From: Adiantum capillus-veneris | Taxonomy: Eukaryota; Streptophyta; Polypodiopsida; Polypodiales; Pteridaceae | Direction of reading: 5' to 3' | Assembly: GCA_014529385.2 (NCBI GenBank) | Contig: CM043965.1 | Coordinates: forward strand, 12,514,412-12,578,411 | DNA length: 64,000 bases | Notes under the pieces: generated by a model | What the model was told of the DNA's origin: nothing | Seen by the model: only the letters and a program-made list of their open reading frames with translations | Databases searched by the model: none | Shown: positions 41,453-52,559 of the stretch, piece by piece | How positions within the stretch are numbered: position 1 is the first letter of the stretch | Layout: each line of letters begins with the position of its first letter | Made by a program: the position numbers and the translations under genes

Positions 41453-42766
41453 GCCACAGGGAAAGCAGGGGGAGGGCTAGTGTTGCTCAACCCAAGTGGA
41501 GAGGTGGTCATGAAAGAGAAGGTCAATCTACCAGGTTCAACTAGCAACAATGAAGCAGAATACGACACACTACTTCATGGTTTGAAGATGTGCATTGGCC
41601 AAGGGATAAAACATCTCATGGTAAAGGGAGATGCACTTCTCATTGTTAAACAGATTTTAGGCATTTGGGCATGCAAGAATGAAAGCTTAAGGACAAAAGT
41701 TCATGCCATTCGTAGGATATTTAATCAGTTTGAAGAAGTGCAACTATATCATATTCCGAGGAAACAAAATGAAGATGCCGATTTACTTGCACAACAAGTA
41801 GTTACATGTGTTGAGAGAGAAGTGCAGGTCATCATGGTGGCAGCAGCTGTCAAACAACCGAGATACCAGGGATTGGAGTCATTGGCTCCCATTATTGGCT
41901 ACATTTTGGAGGGTGAGTTTCCACAAGACTTCACAAAGGCTCAGAAGAGGAGACTCATGAAGAAGGCAAGTTTCTATCTCTTCGTAGAAGGCTCCCTCTA
42001 TCAAAGAGGGAAGGATCAAGTGTGCAGAAGAGTACCAACTATCAAGGAAATTCCAGCCATTCTAAAAGGTTTGCATGAAGAGGCATGTGGTGGTCATTTT
42101 TCCCAAGAATTAACTGTGAAGAAGATTTTTCTTGCGGGGTATGTTTGGCCAAGTCTACATGTGGATGTCCAACATTGGTGTAAAAGTTGTCACAATTGTC
42201 AGGTAAATGGGAATAGAAGATTGATTTATGGTCCAAGGCAAATTGTGCTTGCAAATGGACCCTTTGAAAAGTGGGGCATTGATGCTATGGGTCCTCTGCC
42301 TAGGACAAAAAATGGTAAACTCTACATTCTAGTGGTTGTAGACTATATGACTAGGTGGGTGGAAGCACAAAGTGTGGCAAAGGCAAATGAGAAGACAGTG
42401 AGCAAATTCGTCTACACTCACATTTGTTGTAGATTTGGCACACCTTTGGAGATTGTTTCTGATAATGTTCTAGGGTTTAGAAAGGGATTGCTCACAGAAG
42501 TCTGTGAAGAACTTCGCATTCTACATCGTCACAGTACACCCTACTATCCCCAATCAAATGGTTTGGTGGAAAAAGCTAATGGTGTCATTGCAGGAATCAT
42601 TAGAAAGATGGTGCAAAACAAGACAAAATTATGGGATGACTTCTTGGATGGTGCCTTGTGGGCATATCGAACCACATATAGGGAAGCCACGGATTTCACA
42701 CCATTTCACTTGGTCTATGGTCAAGAGGCTTTGCAGCCTATCGAGCTCAACATTCCAACAATGTGA
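41453..42766 (+). pseudogene. pol: Element D second RNase H and integrase
   Basis: The second RNase H starts just before the TGA (LTLFFDEDF) and continues with STSNNEAEYDTLLHGL, VKGDALLIVKQ and NEDADLLAQ, keeping the acidic residues. Integrase: HEEACGGHFSQELT with CKSCHNCQ (zinc-binding), WGIDAMGPLP, ISDNVLGF and SPYYPQSNGLVEK-type sequence (read TPYYPQSNGLVEKANG) for the DDE triad. The second D box reads SDNVLGF where SDRGxGF is usual, a change near the catalytic Asp. A TGA at 42764-42766 ends the piece. Confidence 0.9.
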
Positions 42767-43291
42767 CTTCATGGCAAAGGAGCACAAGATGATCAAGAGG
42801 TATGGATGGATCGACTTCTTACCTTAGCTGAGCTTGAGTGGAAAAGAGAAGCAGCATACGAGTGCTATAAGAGGAAAGCCACACAGACAAAGGAGAAGCT
42901 TGACAAGAAACTGAAGGACAAAGGCATCAATAAAGAAGATCTTGTGCTAAGGTATGACAATCGACTCGATAATCGTTTTGATGCCAAATTTGAAACAAGA
43001 TGGCAGGGGCCGTACATAGTCAAGAAGGCTTTCAATTCAAGTTACTATCAACTTATGGACTTGAATGGGAAAGAGCACTCTAGGAAGGTAAACTGTTATC
43101 GCTTGAAGCCTTACTTGAGTCGCCTTCTACCAAAGGATCTACCAGAGCAAAAGGCAACTATCCCATTTAAGTATTGTTCCATGAAGCATGAGTGTAACAC
43201 AAACCAAAATTCCAAGGGGCCAAACAATGAAGATCTTGTCAAGGACTCTGAAGCACTCTCTTTGGAAAAGATTCTTTACAATGGTACATGA
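42767..43291 (+). pseudogene. pol: Element D integrase C-terminus
   Basis: Same frame after the TGA. It holds a Lys/Glu-rich helical stretch, LVLRYDNRLDNRFDAKFETRWQGPYIVKKAF and NSSYYQLMDLNGKEHSRKVN, the GPY-type C-terminal domain matching E. No chromodomain is present. The frame ends naturally at a TGA at 43289-43291, 28 bases before the 3' LTR. Confidence 0.88.
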
Positions 43292-43302
43292 ATATACCAT
43301 CA

Positions 43303-43319
43303 TCCTGGGGGAGGGCTAA
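43303..43319 (+). promoter_or_regulatory. Element D polypurine tract
   Basis: TCCTGGGGGAGGGCTAA directly precedes the 3' LTR; the end GGGAGGGCTAA equals that of E. Confidence 0.85.
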
Positions 43320-45689
43320 TGATAGCCGTTTTTTCGGCTCTCTTTAATTGCCATAGTGAGTTATCTCACCCTATCAAATCACTCAAACACTGTGGTTACC
43401 CTCACCCTTTCACTTTATATAGGTGCGTGTGAGTTAGGGGACTTTTCCCATATCTCCTTACTGAAATAAAAAACCCTCAATTAGCTAGTCATTGGACTAG
43501 TTGAGCCAAAAAAATAAAAAATATAAAAAATATAAGTATATTATGGCCCATGCGTATGTAAATATTTCTTTGTATATAGGGACTAAATAAAATATTTTTT
43601 CATAATTATTTTGGTATTTATTTAAATATTTCTACCTAGGTGTGTGTTATTTATGCTCTGTACATTGCCTCACCATTACCACAATTTTTCTTACCATTTT
43701 TCATACTCTTTATTCCATATAGAAATATTTTCATGTAAGCTTCTCTTATATTTGGTGTAACTCCACCCAAACAAAAATCCAAAAAAACTAGTTTTATTTA
43801 TGTGTATATTTTTTCACTATTGTGATTTTTCCCTTCCTACATCTATTTTGTTTTTTTTTCTAAAAAATTAGAACACCAAAAATATTTATCTTTTTATGGT
43901 AGCCTCATAATGAGAGAGATTTCTTTTGACCCCTTTATATTTTTTCCACTTATATTATTTATATTTGACATGTACATATTTTTTAGACCCCTCAATATTT
44001 GATTTTCTTAGTTGTACTATTCACTTATATCATGATCTCAACAATATCTTCAATTATAGACCTACCAAATAAGGTCAAGGGTAGGTGGCATGCATACATG
44101 CACTATGGAGGGCTCACTCTTGGAGGTATTCAAAAGAATCATCCAAAGAAGGACCCCACAAGGACCTTGTGCAGTGGAAAAAAACGGTCGGTTTTGCTAA
44201 ATTTTTAAAGTTCACTTGCTCTCCGAATTTGAAAAGGTGATACAAACAAAAGTTGTAGCTCGTGGGCTGAACTTTTGCTTCAAAGTTTTTCATATTTTTT
44301 TGAGCTACGAGCTGTGAGCTATGATTTTATTAGTGGACCCCAGTTTTCCTATGCTATGCAGCCACACTCTCTCTTCCACTTTATCATTTTCCTCTTTCAC
44401 ACACACTTCTCCCCTCATCATCCCCACCTCTCTCACCACGCCTCTCTGCACCCTACTCACCTTCTCCTCAACCTTGAAGAATAAGAGAAACCATGGTGAA
44501 CTCATACCTCCCACACACAATTCCATTCCAAAATTGACCACCTAGTCTCATTTTTCCTCCTCCAAATTACCCATATCTATCAAAAAAACCACAAAATTCA
44601 GCCTCTTCTCTTAAAAGACAGCATTATGGTGGTTGATTACTCAGCTTCAATTACCTTGTCTCTCAAGGAAGGTCAAGAGTGGACAAAAAATGTACCGTCA
44701 AAGCTAGTGGACCGTCAACAAGCGTCAAAGTTGGCCCTACTCAAGACACTTGGAGCATCAACCTCGTAAGAAATCCATCTTTTCTTCCTTATTTGTATCC
44801 TACATGGATACTCCCATTGTAAATATCCAATTCCATTTGTAAATTAATACTAACACTAACCCACTATGAAAGGTCCTATCACCTCCATTTCTCTCCTCTC
44901 TCTTTCCCCACCAACTTCTTGATAATTCCAAGCAAAAGAAATTAGATAAATTGCTGAAAATCTAACCCAACCATGGTTAGAGGAGTAACCCTAGCCTTCA
45001 AAATTGCTATAAAAGGAGGGTGTAGCTAGCACAAAAAGGGGGGAGAAGAAAGAGCATTATGCTATAGCTTGAGAAGCCAAGCTCAACCTCTTGAGAAGGA
45101 GCTCTTGAGAAGGAGCTCTTGAGTGGAATCTCATTGGCATTAGTCATATGTATGTGTTGTATTAGGGGTGATTAGCAAGGAAACTCTATGCCATTGTAAG
45201 AGAGAGTGATCATTAAATTGAGAGTAGGAAATCTATCATTTCTCCTACTAGAGTAAGCCCAACATTTGTTGAATCAAGGAGGGTGAATTTGGACTAAGCA
45301 TGGATACCTTGTCTCCCTTCCAACGTGAAGTCATGGACAATAATGATGTGTAAGTGTCTTGGTGTTTTATTTAAGTTCTTGATAGCTTGTCTCCGGGTAT
45401 TGTTATCAATTTAGCCATAGATCCCACATGCTGTAAGAGGGCGACAGGGTGGAGAGGACTCCCCTGGCTTTAAGACAGTGATTGGGGTGGCTTTTTTCTT
45501 GTGATGTGTTGTGGTGTAATTTACTCAGGCTATGTTGAACAAATACTAATCTCACTTTGATTGGTCATGACAGATTTGTAAGAAGGCATTAGTGCAACAA
45601 GCACCCCCTTCCCCCTTCTCTCTCTTTCTTACATATATATATTTATGTTTGCTTGATCATTAACGATACACTTCAAAGCAGCCCGAGCA

Positions 45690-45755
<66 letters not shown>

Positions 45756-46014
45756 TTTTAGTGTGTGAGAGTGTTCCATTGGTGTTAGGGTTAGTGTAAA
45801 TTCCTTGCTTGTTTGTGGGTTGCTCTAACGATTCTCCTCTTTTGCGTCCTAGTTCTCGCTTAAACTAGGTGGTGCCCCTTGTGTAGTTGCGATTTGGCTG
45901 GGGGTTTGTTGTTCTGGTTTGTGTTGTGTTGTGCCCCATCCCCATTGAGCAGCACGGGAGCCTTGAAGGGTGTCTAGAGGTTGCTCTTTTTGTTGCCCGC
46001 CCGGGACCGCTTCA
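43320..46014 (+). repeat. Element D 3' LTR
   Basis: 2695 bp, nearly identical to the 5' LTR. Differences include a 10-bp ATAAAAAATA-type duplication near 43520, an 18-bp duplication near 45095-45115 and a shorter TC run (45693-45752). Confidence 0.92.
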
Positions 46015-47585
46015 ATATCTACACATATCCTCTAAGTAGTTTTCTGTACAAAGCACAAGATGGAAAACGGGAAATTGGTACCCTCTATGGAGATGAAGAC
46101 GGTCGATACTACAAGGCTGTCATAAGTCATGAAGTTCCTGTATAAAACAATCATTATTTTGCAGCAGAAGCGTTTGGCTCAAGAGGAGAAGACTACATGT
46201 CTAAAGGTGGTAATGTATACCATCTCGTCATGGGTTTACCTCTAACTATGCACCTGGAAGAATTGACACCTACAACTGTCACTACACAAATGAGTGACAC
46301 ACCACATGACACACAACAAGGCACAACAAAAGACACCAAATGGAAAGACACGGCAGAAGTCTCGTGCACCGCACCAACACAAGACAAAGCATAAACACAC
46401 CAAATTGCACAAACAGGGAATACACCGGAAGTATCACCTATGAAGATAGCACAACTTCAAAAAGAACTAGCTCCGTCTCAAGAGCTACTTAACAAAGCAC
46501 AAGAAGTCATATCATCAGGAATTAAACAGATGCCAACATCAGTTATGGAACCCTCTCGGATGCGGGGAGTTCAAACTCAACAAAGAGACCCTATCTCTTC
46601 AAGAGTGGGATTAAGAAGTCCATTTTTACAAGAATCAGTGTCCTTTTCAGGAGCCCAAGTGGAATTTCAAGAAGCATTGGAAGATTCCGAGCCGGAGGAG
46701 AGACCACCGAAAATTCACAATGCCAAATGTAGAAGGTCAGGTCAAGATGTCCTTGTGGTCGACAAATACGGTAGGCACTATGAAATAGCCGATGTGAAAA
46801 ATATGGATGAGTTTAACATTTGTGGGCAACCTGTAAGTCACATACTTGGACCCCATCCAAAAGCACCATCCAAGGAAATGGAAAACAAAGATTCGGTTCG
46901 ATCTTTACCCTCGGTGCAAACCTCGCCAAAATCAACTCGAAAACATAGCCCTAAGGCTATGCAGAAGCCCCACGTCAAAGACCATATGCTGGTGGAAGAA
47001 TTAGCATTACGACTGCTAGAAAGCATGGATAGTGAGTTGATCTTGTATGCAAGCAATAACTGAAGCTATTTTCAGCATCTCAAGGACAAGACGATAGAGA
47101 ATAAAGAGACAAAGCCAGTGGATACACCTAAGTCAGTCATAATCTACAGGTTCATGCATGCCAAGAAGAGGTCATATCTGTATCTAGATACCACAGGAAA
47201 CCATTATCAGCAGTATTATGGAGAGCTGTCTCGTCTAAAGGGTGCACATGTTGAGATAGCGACATATTGCAACCAATGTGCCATTGGTCATTTAGTGAAG
47301 GACTACCGAGCAAAGCTCTGCCTGGAAAAGAAGAAGCAACAAGCCAAAAGCAAAGTTCAGACAGTGACAACAAGGGAACGGAAGCAAGAATCCCCAACGA
47401 GATCTCCGAAAAAGAAGCAGATATTGTCGCAGAGCACAAAAGATAGGCTCAAGACACAGTTGCTTGAAGTCAAGGGTGTCAACGACATTATCATAGAGAA
47501 TCAGGCTTTCAAAAAAGATCAATTGAATCAGCTGATTCAAATTGAGGACCTCAATGAGGACAAGTCAAAGCATCCACAAAGGTGA
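46015..47585 (+). pseudogene. Element C polyprotein, Gag-like middle part
   Basis: Continues the frame of 34381-34706 after element D, with stops at 46143-46145, 46392-46394, 47061-47063 and 47583-47585. Seen in order: GTLYGDEDGRYYKAVIS, a Thr-rich linker, a coiled-coil-like segment (IAQLQKELAPSQELLNKAQEV), a PVSHILGPHPK motif comparable to A, a basic Ser/Lys/Pro region, and a degenerate zinc knuckle CNQCAIGHLVKDY (47271-47309; the last Cys is Tyr). Basic and acidic linkers follow. This layout fits Gag. No capsid motif is clear, so the assignment is moderate. Confidence 0.6.
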
Positions 47586-48653
47586 TGAAGATGAAGATCG
47601 TAGTTCAAGGTTCGAGAGCAAAAGAAGCCAAGATTTTGAAGATGGTAAGTCAACCCAAGAAGAGGTGGCAGAGGCAACATCAAATCTTAGTTCCATGTGA
47701 CAAGCGGAAGGCATGCAAGAAAAATCAACGAATGAAGCTAAAATTCCACAAGGAAATTCCTCTAATTTGGAATCTGCAATGGTGGTTAAAGAAATCAAAG
47801 ACCAGCAGAAGCTAAAAGACGATGTAGCTGAGTCTTAGAACCCACCAAAAAACAGGAAATGATCGACTCCAAGATTGACTACCAAGGACAAGCAATGCAG
47901 GATATGAATGAATATTTTCAAATAGAGACTCTACAAGAATCCATGGAGCAATGTGAACCAAAGGCCACATCGACCGTTGCATCAGAAGAAGAGAGTCAAC
48001 CTCAACATCCTGCTACACAAGCTTCAAAAGATTTCCAAGAAGAAAAGTCACCATTGAATGACCTTCAAGTGCTAGAAGAAGTAAATAGTGACAGAGAGCT
48101 TCTGAAATCAAGAAACAAGGAGTCATAGTTAGAAACTAGCAATGAAGACCAACAAGCAGCTCATGCTATAGACCTTCCCCAAAGCTATAGATCAGAAGAT
48201 AGTAAGCACTTGGGACATGCTACAACCAGTCAAATGACAAAGAAGTTCAACATACAAGAGGATGAAAAAGCTTCCAAGGCACAAAATTCCAAGACAAGTA
48301 CCAAAAGCAAAGAGGACATCAGTTACATGGCAGCCAACAAGAAGATTAAATTCTCGTTGGATGTGCATGAGAAAATGAAGTCCAATTTCACAACAGAGAT
48401 AGATTCCACTGCCACGACGAATGTCATGTTTTATGGGCTATGGTTACTTCTAGATAATAAGCCGGAGTTGTATGAAATTCAGGTAAAGGTTTCCATATCA
48501 CATGGAATCGAGGTCACGAGTTTGGGGATTGCAGAAGCTACCCTTAAACTATGGCCAAAGATAGGTAAAGATAAATTCCTAGTAGTGGATTCCTCCAAAA
48601 TGAGTACACATTTCATTTTGTCCAAGCTATGGGCAAAAACACTTGAAGAATAA
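47586..48653 (+). pseudogene. Element C polyprotein, protease-like part
   Basis: A frame excursion at about 47586-47855 codes an acidic Ser/Glu/Lys linker. The original frame returns at 47859 and runs, with a stop at 48126-48128, to 48653. The end resembles a retropepsin: FTTEIDSTATTNVMFYGLWLLL in the position of the Asp-Ser/Thr-Gly motif, then FLVVDSSKMSTHFILSKLW in place of the ILG-x-PW motif. Asp-Ser-Thr replaces the catalytic triad, so activity is unlikely. No reverse transcriptase follows. Confidence 0.5.
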
Positions 48654-49321
48654 TCTGAATCTTCAATGATGTTCATCACGACTAGCTCTCAAGAAAGCCA
48701 GCCTACGACCACTCCAAGATTATCGGCTGCTGACAAAGGAAAAGCTAAAGTTAGCACGCAAATGTCCTACCAACACACGCATCCTCTTCAATCAAAGTCT
48801 TCAGTCCAACCCACTTAGGTTCAAGATAATGCTTCTATATCAATGGTCAATACACTTCCACGCCCAAGGCAGGCTCCAAAAAAAGTTTTTCAACCAAAAT
48901 ACCCTACACTATGAGATCATCATCGACAAAAATCTTCAAAGGTCTATATCAAAGTTGAAGAAATCAAATTCAAGGACCCAATATGGGTAGATGATCGTAG
49001 CCAACACATGGAAGGTACACACATAGGTTGGATAGCCTCCCAATACAGACTGGAAGAGCAAGGCTATTATGAAGGTCACAAGGAAATTTGGTTACCAAAA
49101 CCAAAAATCTCAGCTTATGCAGTAAATAAAGGCTTCAAAAAGCGATCGCAATAGCAACAAGGCTCATATTCCTCTAGCCAAAGGAGACCAGCCAACAAGG
49201 CACGTCACAAGTACATAGGAAATCTCAAATCAAACTGGCCTTCACAACATCATTGGACTTCATCGGTACAAAATCCCACAAATGACACTCTTGTACATCT
49301 CAAGACAACATCACACACATC
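48654..49321 (+). other. Element C region after the protease-like domain
   Basis: Interrupted coding-like sequence. One frame at about 48940-49150 reads VEEIKFKDPIWVDD, HIGWIASQYRLEEQGYYEG and EIWLPKPKISAYAV, ending in basic residues and a stop near 49155. I cannot place this in any known family. No RT or integrase motif is present in any frame that I read. Confidence 0.4.
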
Positions 49322-49888
49322 ATGGGAAGTTCCATCTACAATTCTTCAAGCACAAGGTTACTATCAAGGAAATCGGAGAATCTAGCAAAGATTCCAGGTA
49401 AACATTCTTCAATCAAACGACTTCAGCTTGAAAATAATCGCAATTTCACGGAAGGCAAAATCAAGGACAATGTCAGAGTCAAGGCAAAGGATATCTGTGA
49501 AGACACGCTAATCACACGATGCAGATACAAATGGATGCCAAAAGAACAACACATACCGAAGAAGATTGAATTCATCTCTAGCTCTCAAGAAATGTCAAGC
49601 CATGATAGACAATATGTTACGGAGAATGCAGCGAGCCAATCTTCTCAACCAAGGGACCAACAACAACAAAAAGAAATTTTGACAACCAAGGTCACCCAGG
49701 TATGGCAAAACGAAACCAATATTGTATGGTCCTTTACAAATCCTCTCTTCGAGGATGGGAGTTTTGAATTTCAAAACCTATTCTTGGTCAGTAAGTCAAG
49801 TTGCCATAAAAATCATGGCATCAGAGTCAAGAGTCGGGCAGTTGAGCCACTAAATGATCAAGCATCAGACCCTAGATTCATGTCTTAG
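49322..49888 (+). CDS. Element C 3' ORF, unknown function
   Basis: Open for 188 codons (ATG at 49322-49324) to a TAG at 49886-49888. Basic N-terminal half (RLLSRKSENLAKIPGKHSS), then Gln/Ser-rich, then a C-terminal part FTNPLFEDGSFEFQNLFLV and a short basic end. No known domain. It is in a different frame from the main polyprotein. Its composition (Lys, Gln, Ser) matches the rest of the C coding DNA, so it may be a decayed part of one large precursor rather than a separate gene. Confidence 0.4.
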   Translation: MGSSIYNSSSTRLLSRKSENLAKIPGKHSSIKRLQLENNRNFTEGKIKDNVRVKAKDICEDTLITRCRYKWMPKEQHIPKKIEFISSSQEMSSHDRQYVTENAASQSSQPRDQQQQKEILTTKVTQVWQNETNIVWSFTNPLFEDGSFEFQNLFLVSKSSCHKNHGIRVKSRAVEPLNDQASDPRFMS

Positions 49889-50987
49889 TATTTTTTGTGG
49901 TCTATTAGTCTAGATATATAGATTATAGCTCAAGCTGGAAGAGTTGAGCATATGTAAGTCATGTCGCTCATGTTGGACAGGTGAGCATAAGAGTCAAAGT
50001 ATAATTATTTTAATCGGTGGAGTGGCGGAGTAGTCCAAAAAACACTCACGCACATGTACACAATGAGGAGAGTGAAAAAAACCTCAAGCATCAACAGCCC
50101 TTCTTGTGAGTAACGGCAGCTCTTGAAGTCAAATATATTTTTGCTTCTATAGCTACGTTCACTCCTAGAAGAACCCATTCAAACTCTTCTCACACAACAT
50201 ATTGTTTCCCATGCATCTATCTGTGCAATCATATATAATGTCCCATCGTTGGACATTTGCATTTGACACGATTTGTGTTCCACCCATGCACTTACACAAC
50301 AAAATGACGATGACGAAGCGGTAACAGGTTTCATAAGCATTTGCTCAACAACAACGACTCTGACTTCAAGCTACTAACACTTATCCAATGTATATCCAGT
50401 CAATAATAGTAGCCATACGGCTATAAGTACTTTAACTCAACAAAACTCAGTTACATCAAAACATAAGTACATATAGACTCACATTTAATTGTGACTAAAG
50501 GAATTTTTTCCCACCGGGTTTTTCCCTTTACTCCTATCTAGGTATCCAAGACCTTAATTTTGTAATATATGCCACATTTTATTTTTTTATATAAACACAA
50601 AAAAGCAGACCAACGACATCCCCAAACAACTATATGCTCATCAACTAGAAAATCAAAGGAGAGCGGCCCAGAAAAAATTCAAAAAGGCTTCAAGTTTACA
50701 GGTACACATGCAGGATGACACCCAAAGAACAAACAATACCGAGCTGCCAAGATAAAGACTTGCTACAACAACAAACCTCACTCAACCTATTCACGATACA
50801 ACAACCAATCGGAGGGGGAGAGCTATGGCTTCGACTACACTACATGTACAAGAAAAAGGTACCTCTACAACATACAAAGCATCTATTAGAAGCAACTGCA
50901 ACAACAAAAGCTTCAACCAACACCAAAACATGAAGCACTCGTCAAGGCCACTGCAGACATAGGGTCTTGTCGGGGACGACAAGAATT
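49889..50987 (+). other. Element C 3' untranslated region
   Basis: About 1.1 kb with no supported gene. A CGGAGGGGGAGAG tract at 50810-50822 is an extra copy of the polypurine tract found directly before the 3' LTR. Confidence 0.6.
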
Positions 50988-51000
50988 CGGAGGGGGAGAG
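50988..51000 (+). promoter_or_regulatory. Element C polypurine tract
   Basis: CGGAGGGGGAGAG directly before the 3' LTR. Confidence 0.88.
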
Positions 51001-52057
51001 TGTTGACAGGTCAACCTTTCAACAACATTCCACAAAGATTTCATGAAGATTCCTCAAAGATTCTCTAAAGATTCCATATGAAGATACTGATGAAGCGATG
51101 AAGATGATGATGGATGCTGTAATGTGAAGATACAAGCTCATGGACATCATCGAATATCCCGTTATTATCATTTTGAGCCATTACGGCCACTTTTGTAATG
51201 TTTACAGGAACTTCATATTTTAAGTCGGCAATTGTATTTTGGCCACAGATTCTTGTTGGATGAGCAAAGGCAGCTCACGGTGTTGTAATTAAGCTCTATA
51301 GAAGCCTAAGGACAAATCAGGTCATTTTGGCCGGACATTAGGTTTTCTAAGGTTTAGTATATAAACCAAAACCTAAAGCTTTGTAAAGAGACTTCTAATA
51401 ATCTTATCTTCTGTGTTGATTGGGAGACTACGAGAGAGTGTGTGTGTGTGTGCTACAAGAGCTACTGTGGTCGAAATCGCAAACGGAGATCAGCAGCGTG
51501 TTGCCCACGAGGAGAGCTACGCGTTGATGCTTACATCACGCGTGTTTGTCTGTGTTTTGGCAGATTCACCCGTGAGCTACTTTTGGAGTTTCGGTGCGTA
51601 AACATTGTTCGATTTTGCATTTCAACATATCCACGCGATCAGAGTGAGTAGAGCTACGCATTAGGCATCTTAGTTTTTGGAAACGTCGACCAGCAAAAAC
51701 CTGTCAGACGTCCTACACGATTCTGCACCGGGTGTTTTTGGGTAGGGTTTTGGGTCACGGACCTTGAGGAGAGTGGCCTATTGGTGTTGATAGGATATCC
51801 CTCAAGTTTCGTAAAGTTTCGAGAACGTCTAATGGGATTTTGGCTTGCGGTAGCATCATAGGAGACTCTCACATTCACAGAACCGATGACATGTAGATTT
51901 GATATCTCTGTAGGAAGTAGTCATTAGTCGGTCGAGTAGAGGTTGACACCCTTTGCTTGCTTCCACGCGCCTGCAAGTCGAGCTCCGTCCTCAGTTGACA
52001 TTATATGTTAGGTGAGTTCTCGCTATGCTGACGTCCGTCGCAGCGTATCTGCCAACA
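51001..52057 (+). repeat. Element C 3' LTR
   Basis: 1057 bp, matching the two pieces of the 5' LTR. It has a TATA box at 51358-51365 and a decayed palindrome half at 51706-51719. It ends CCAACA and is followed by the CATAT target repeat. Confidence 0.92.
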
Positions 52058-52413
52058 CATATGCTTGTTAAAATTCTAATTAGCCTCCCGGTACTTTCTC
52101 AGCAACCGGTGAAGCACTCACATCTACCTCAACCAGAGAACTTTAGAGGGTAGCCTAGCCTCCCTAGTACCCCGCCTCTTACCATATCCTAAATGATGGC
52201 TTTCCTTTTAGCCTCCAAGCACGCTTTGCTCTTGCCCGCGAGTGTATCTTGGTTGGTTTTCGAATCACAAAGCCATCCTTGAACAACTTTCTAATATTTT
52301 GCCTTGAATTGGCCATAGAGATTTCATTGACCTCATTGGGATGGAGCTAGACATTGATACCCACCTCCGCATGACAAAACCACCAAGAAGCATAGCACCC
52401 TTAGCAACTCCAT
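52058..52413 (-). pseudogene. RPL19: Ribosomal protein L19 (eL19) retropseudogene, 5' part
   Basis: On the minus strand from an ATG at 52413 the sequence encodes, across frames, a decayed N-terminus with VLSCGGG. The conserved eL19 core follows: [20 protein letters not shown], then [20 protein letters not shown]. After damage come LHRLLRKYREA and NKHMY up to the CATAT target site. Exons of the normal gene are joined without introns, so this is a reverse-transcribed copy. It was a complete coding sequence before element C cut it. Confidence 0.88.
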
Positions 52414-52559
52414 GTGAGCATCCGACCAACTAAGGTATAAAAGCCAATTTTTCTAAGTTTTTTTAATTTTTTGGATAATGAAATACAGAGCGTGAGCTAA
52501 CGACACTCACTTCTCCCTTCTCGTGCTTCCTACTCCCTCCCCGATTGTCACATTGCAGC
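52414..52559. other. Junction between the L19 retrocopy and LTR-like sequence
   Basis: A T-rich run at 52450-52475 and unassigned DNA. The left border of the LTR fragment that follows could not be fixed. Confidence 0.35.

Larger units (their letters stand above)
34707..46014 (+). mobile_element. Element D: Ty3/gypsy retrotransposon with dual RNase H, inserted in the C coding frame
   Basis: LTRs 34707-37404 and 43320-46014 begin TGATAGCC and end GCTTCA. ATAT is repeated directly outside both ends (34703-34706 and 46015-46018). The internal region has a primer site, two tandem small ORFs, one gag-protease-RT-RNase H-RNase H-integrase frame and a polypurine tract. The whole polyprotein from 38018 to 43291 is a single frame with only four stop codons and no frameshift. 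LTR differences are few. It is related to E but clearly a different family. Confidence 0.93.
19386..52057 (+). mobile_element. Element C: non-autonomous LTR retrotransposon containing nested elements D and E
   Basis: LTRs begin TGTTGACAGGTCAA and end CCAACA. The 5' LTR is in two pieces (19386-19634, 29202-30016) because E inserted in it; the 3' LTR is 51001-52057. The target repeat CATAT is perfect (19381-19385 and 52058-52062). A tRNA-Asp primer site and a polypurine tract are present. Without D and E the internal region is about 9.7 kb: a 4.3-kb leader with palindromes, one long Gag/protease-like frame with stops, and a 3' ORF. I found no reverse transcriptase, RNase H or integrase, so it must have relied on another element. 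Confidence 0.9.
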
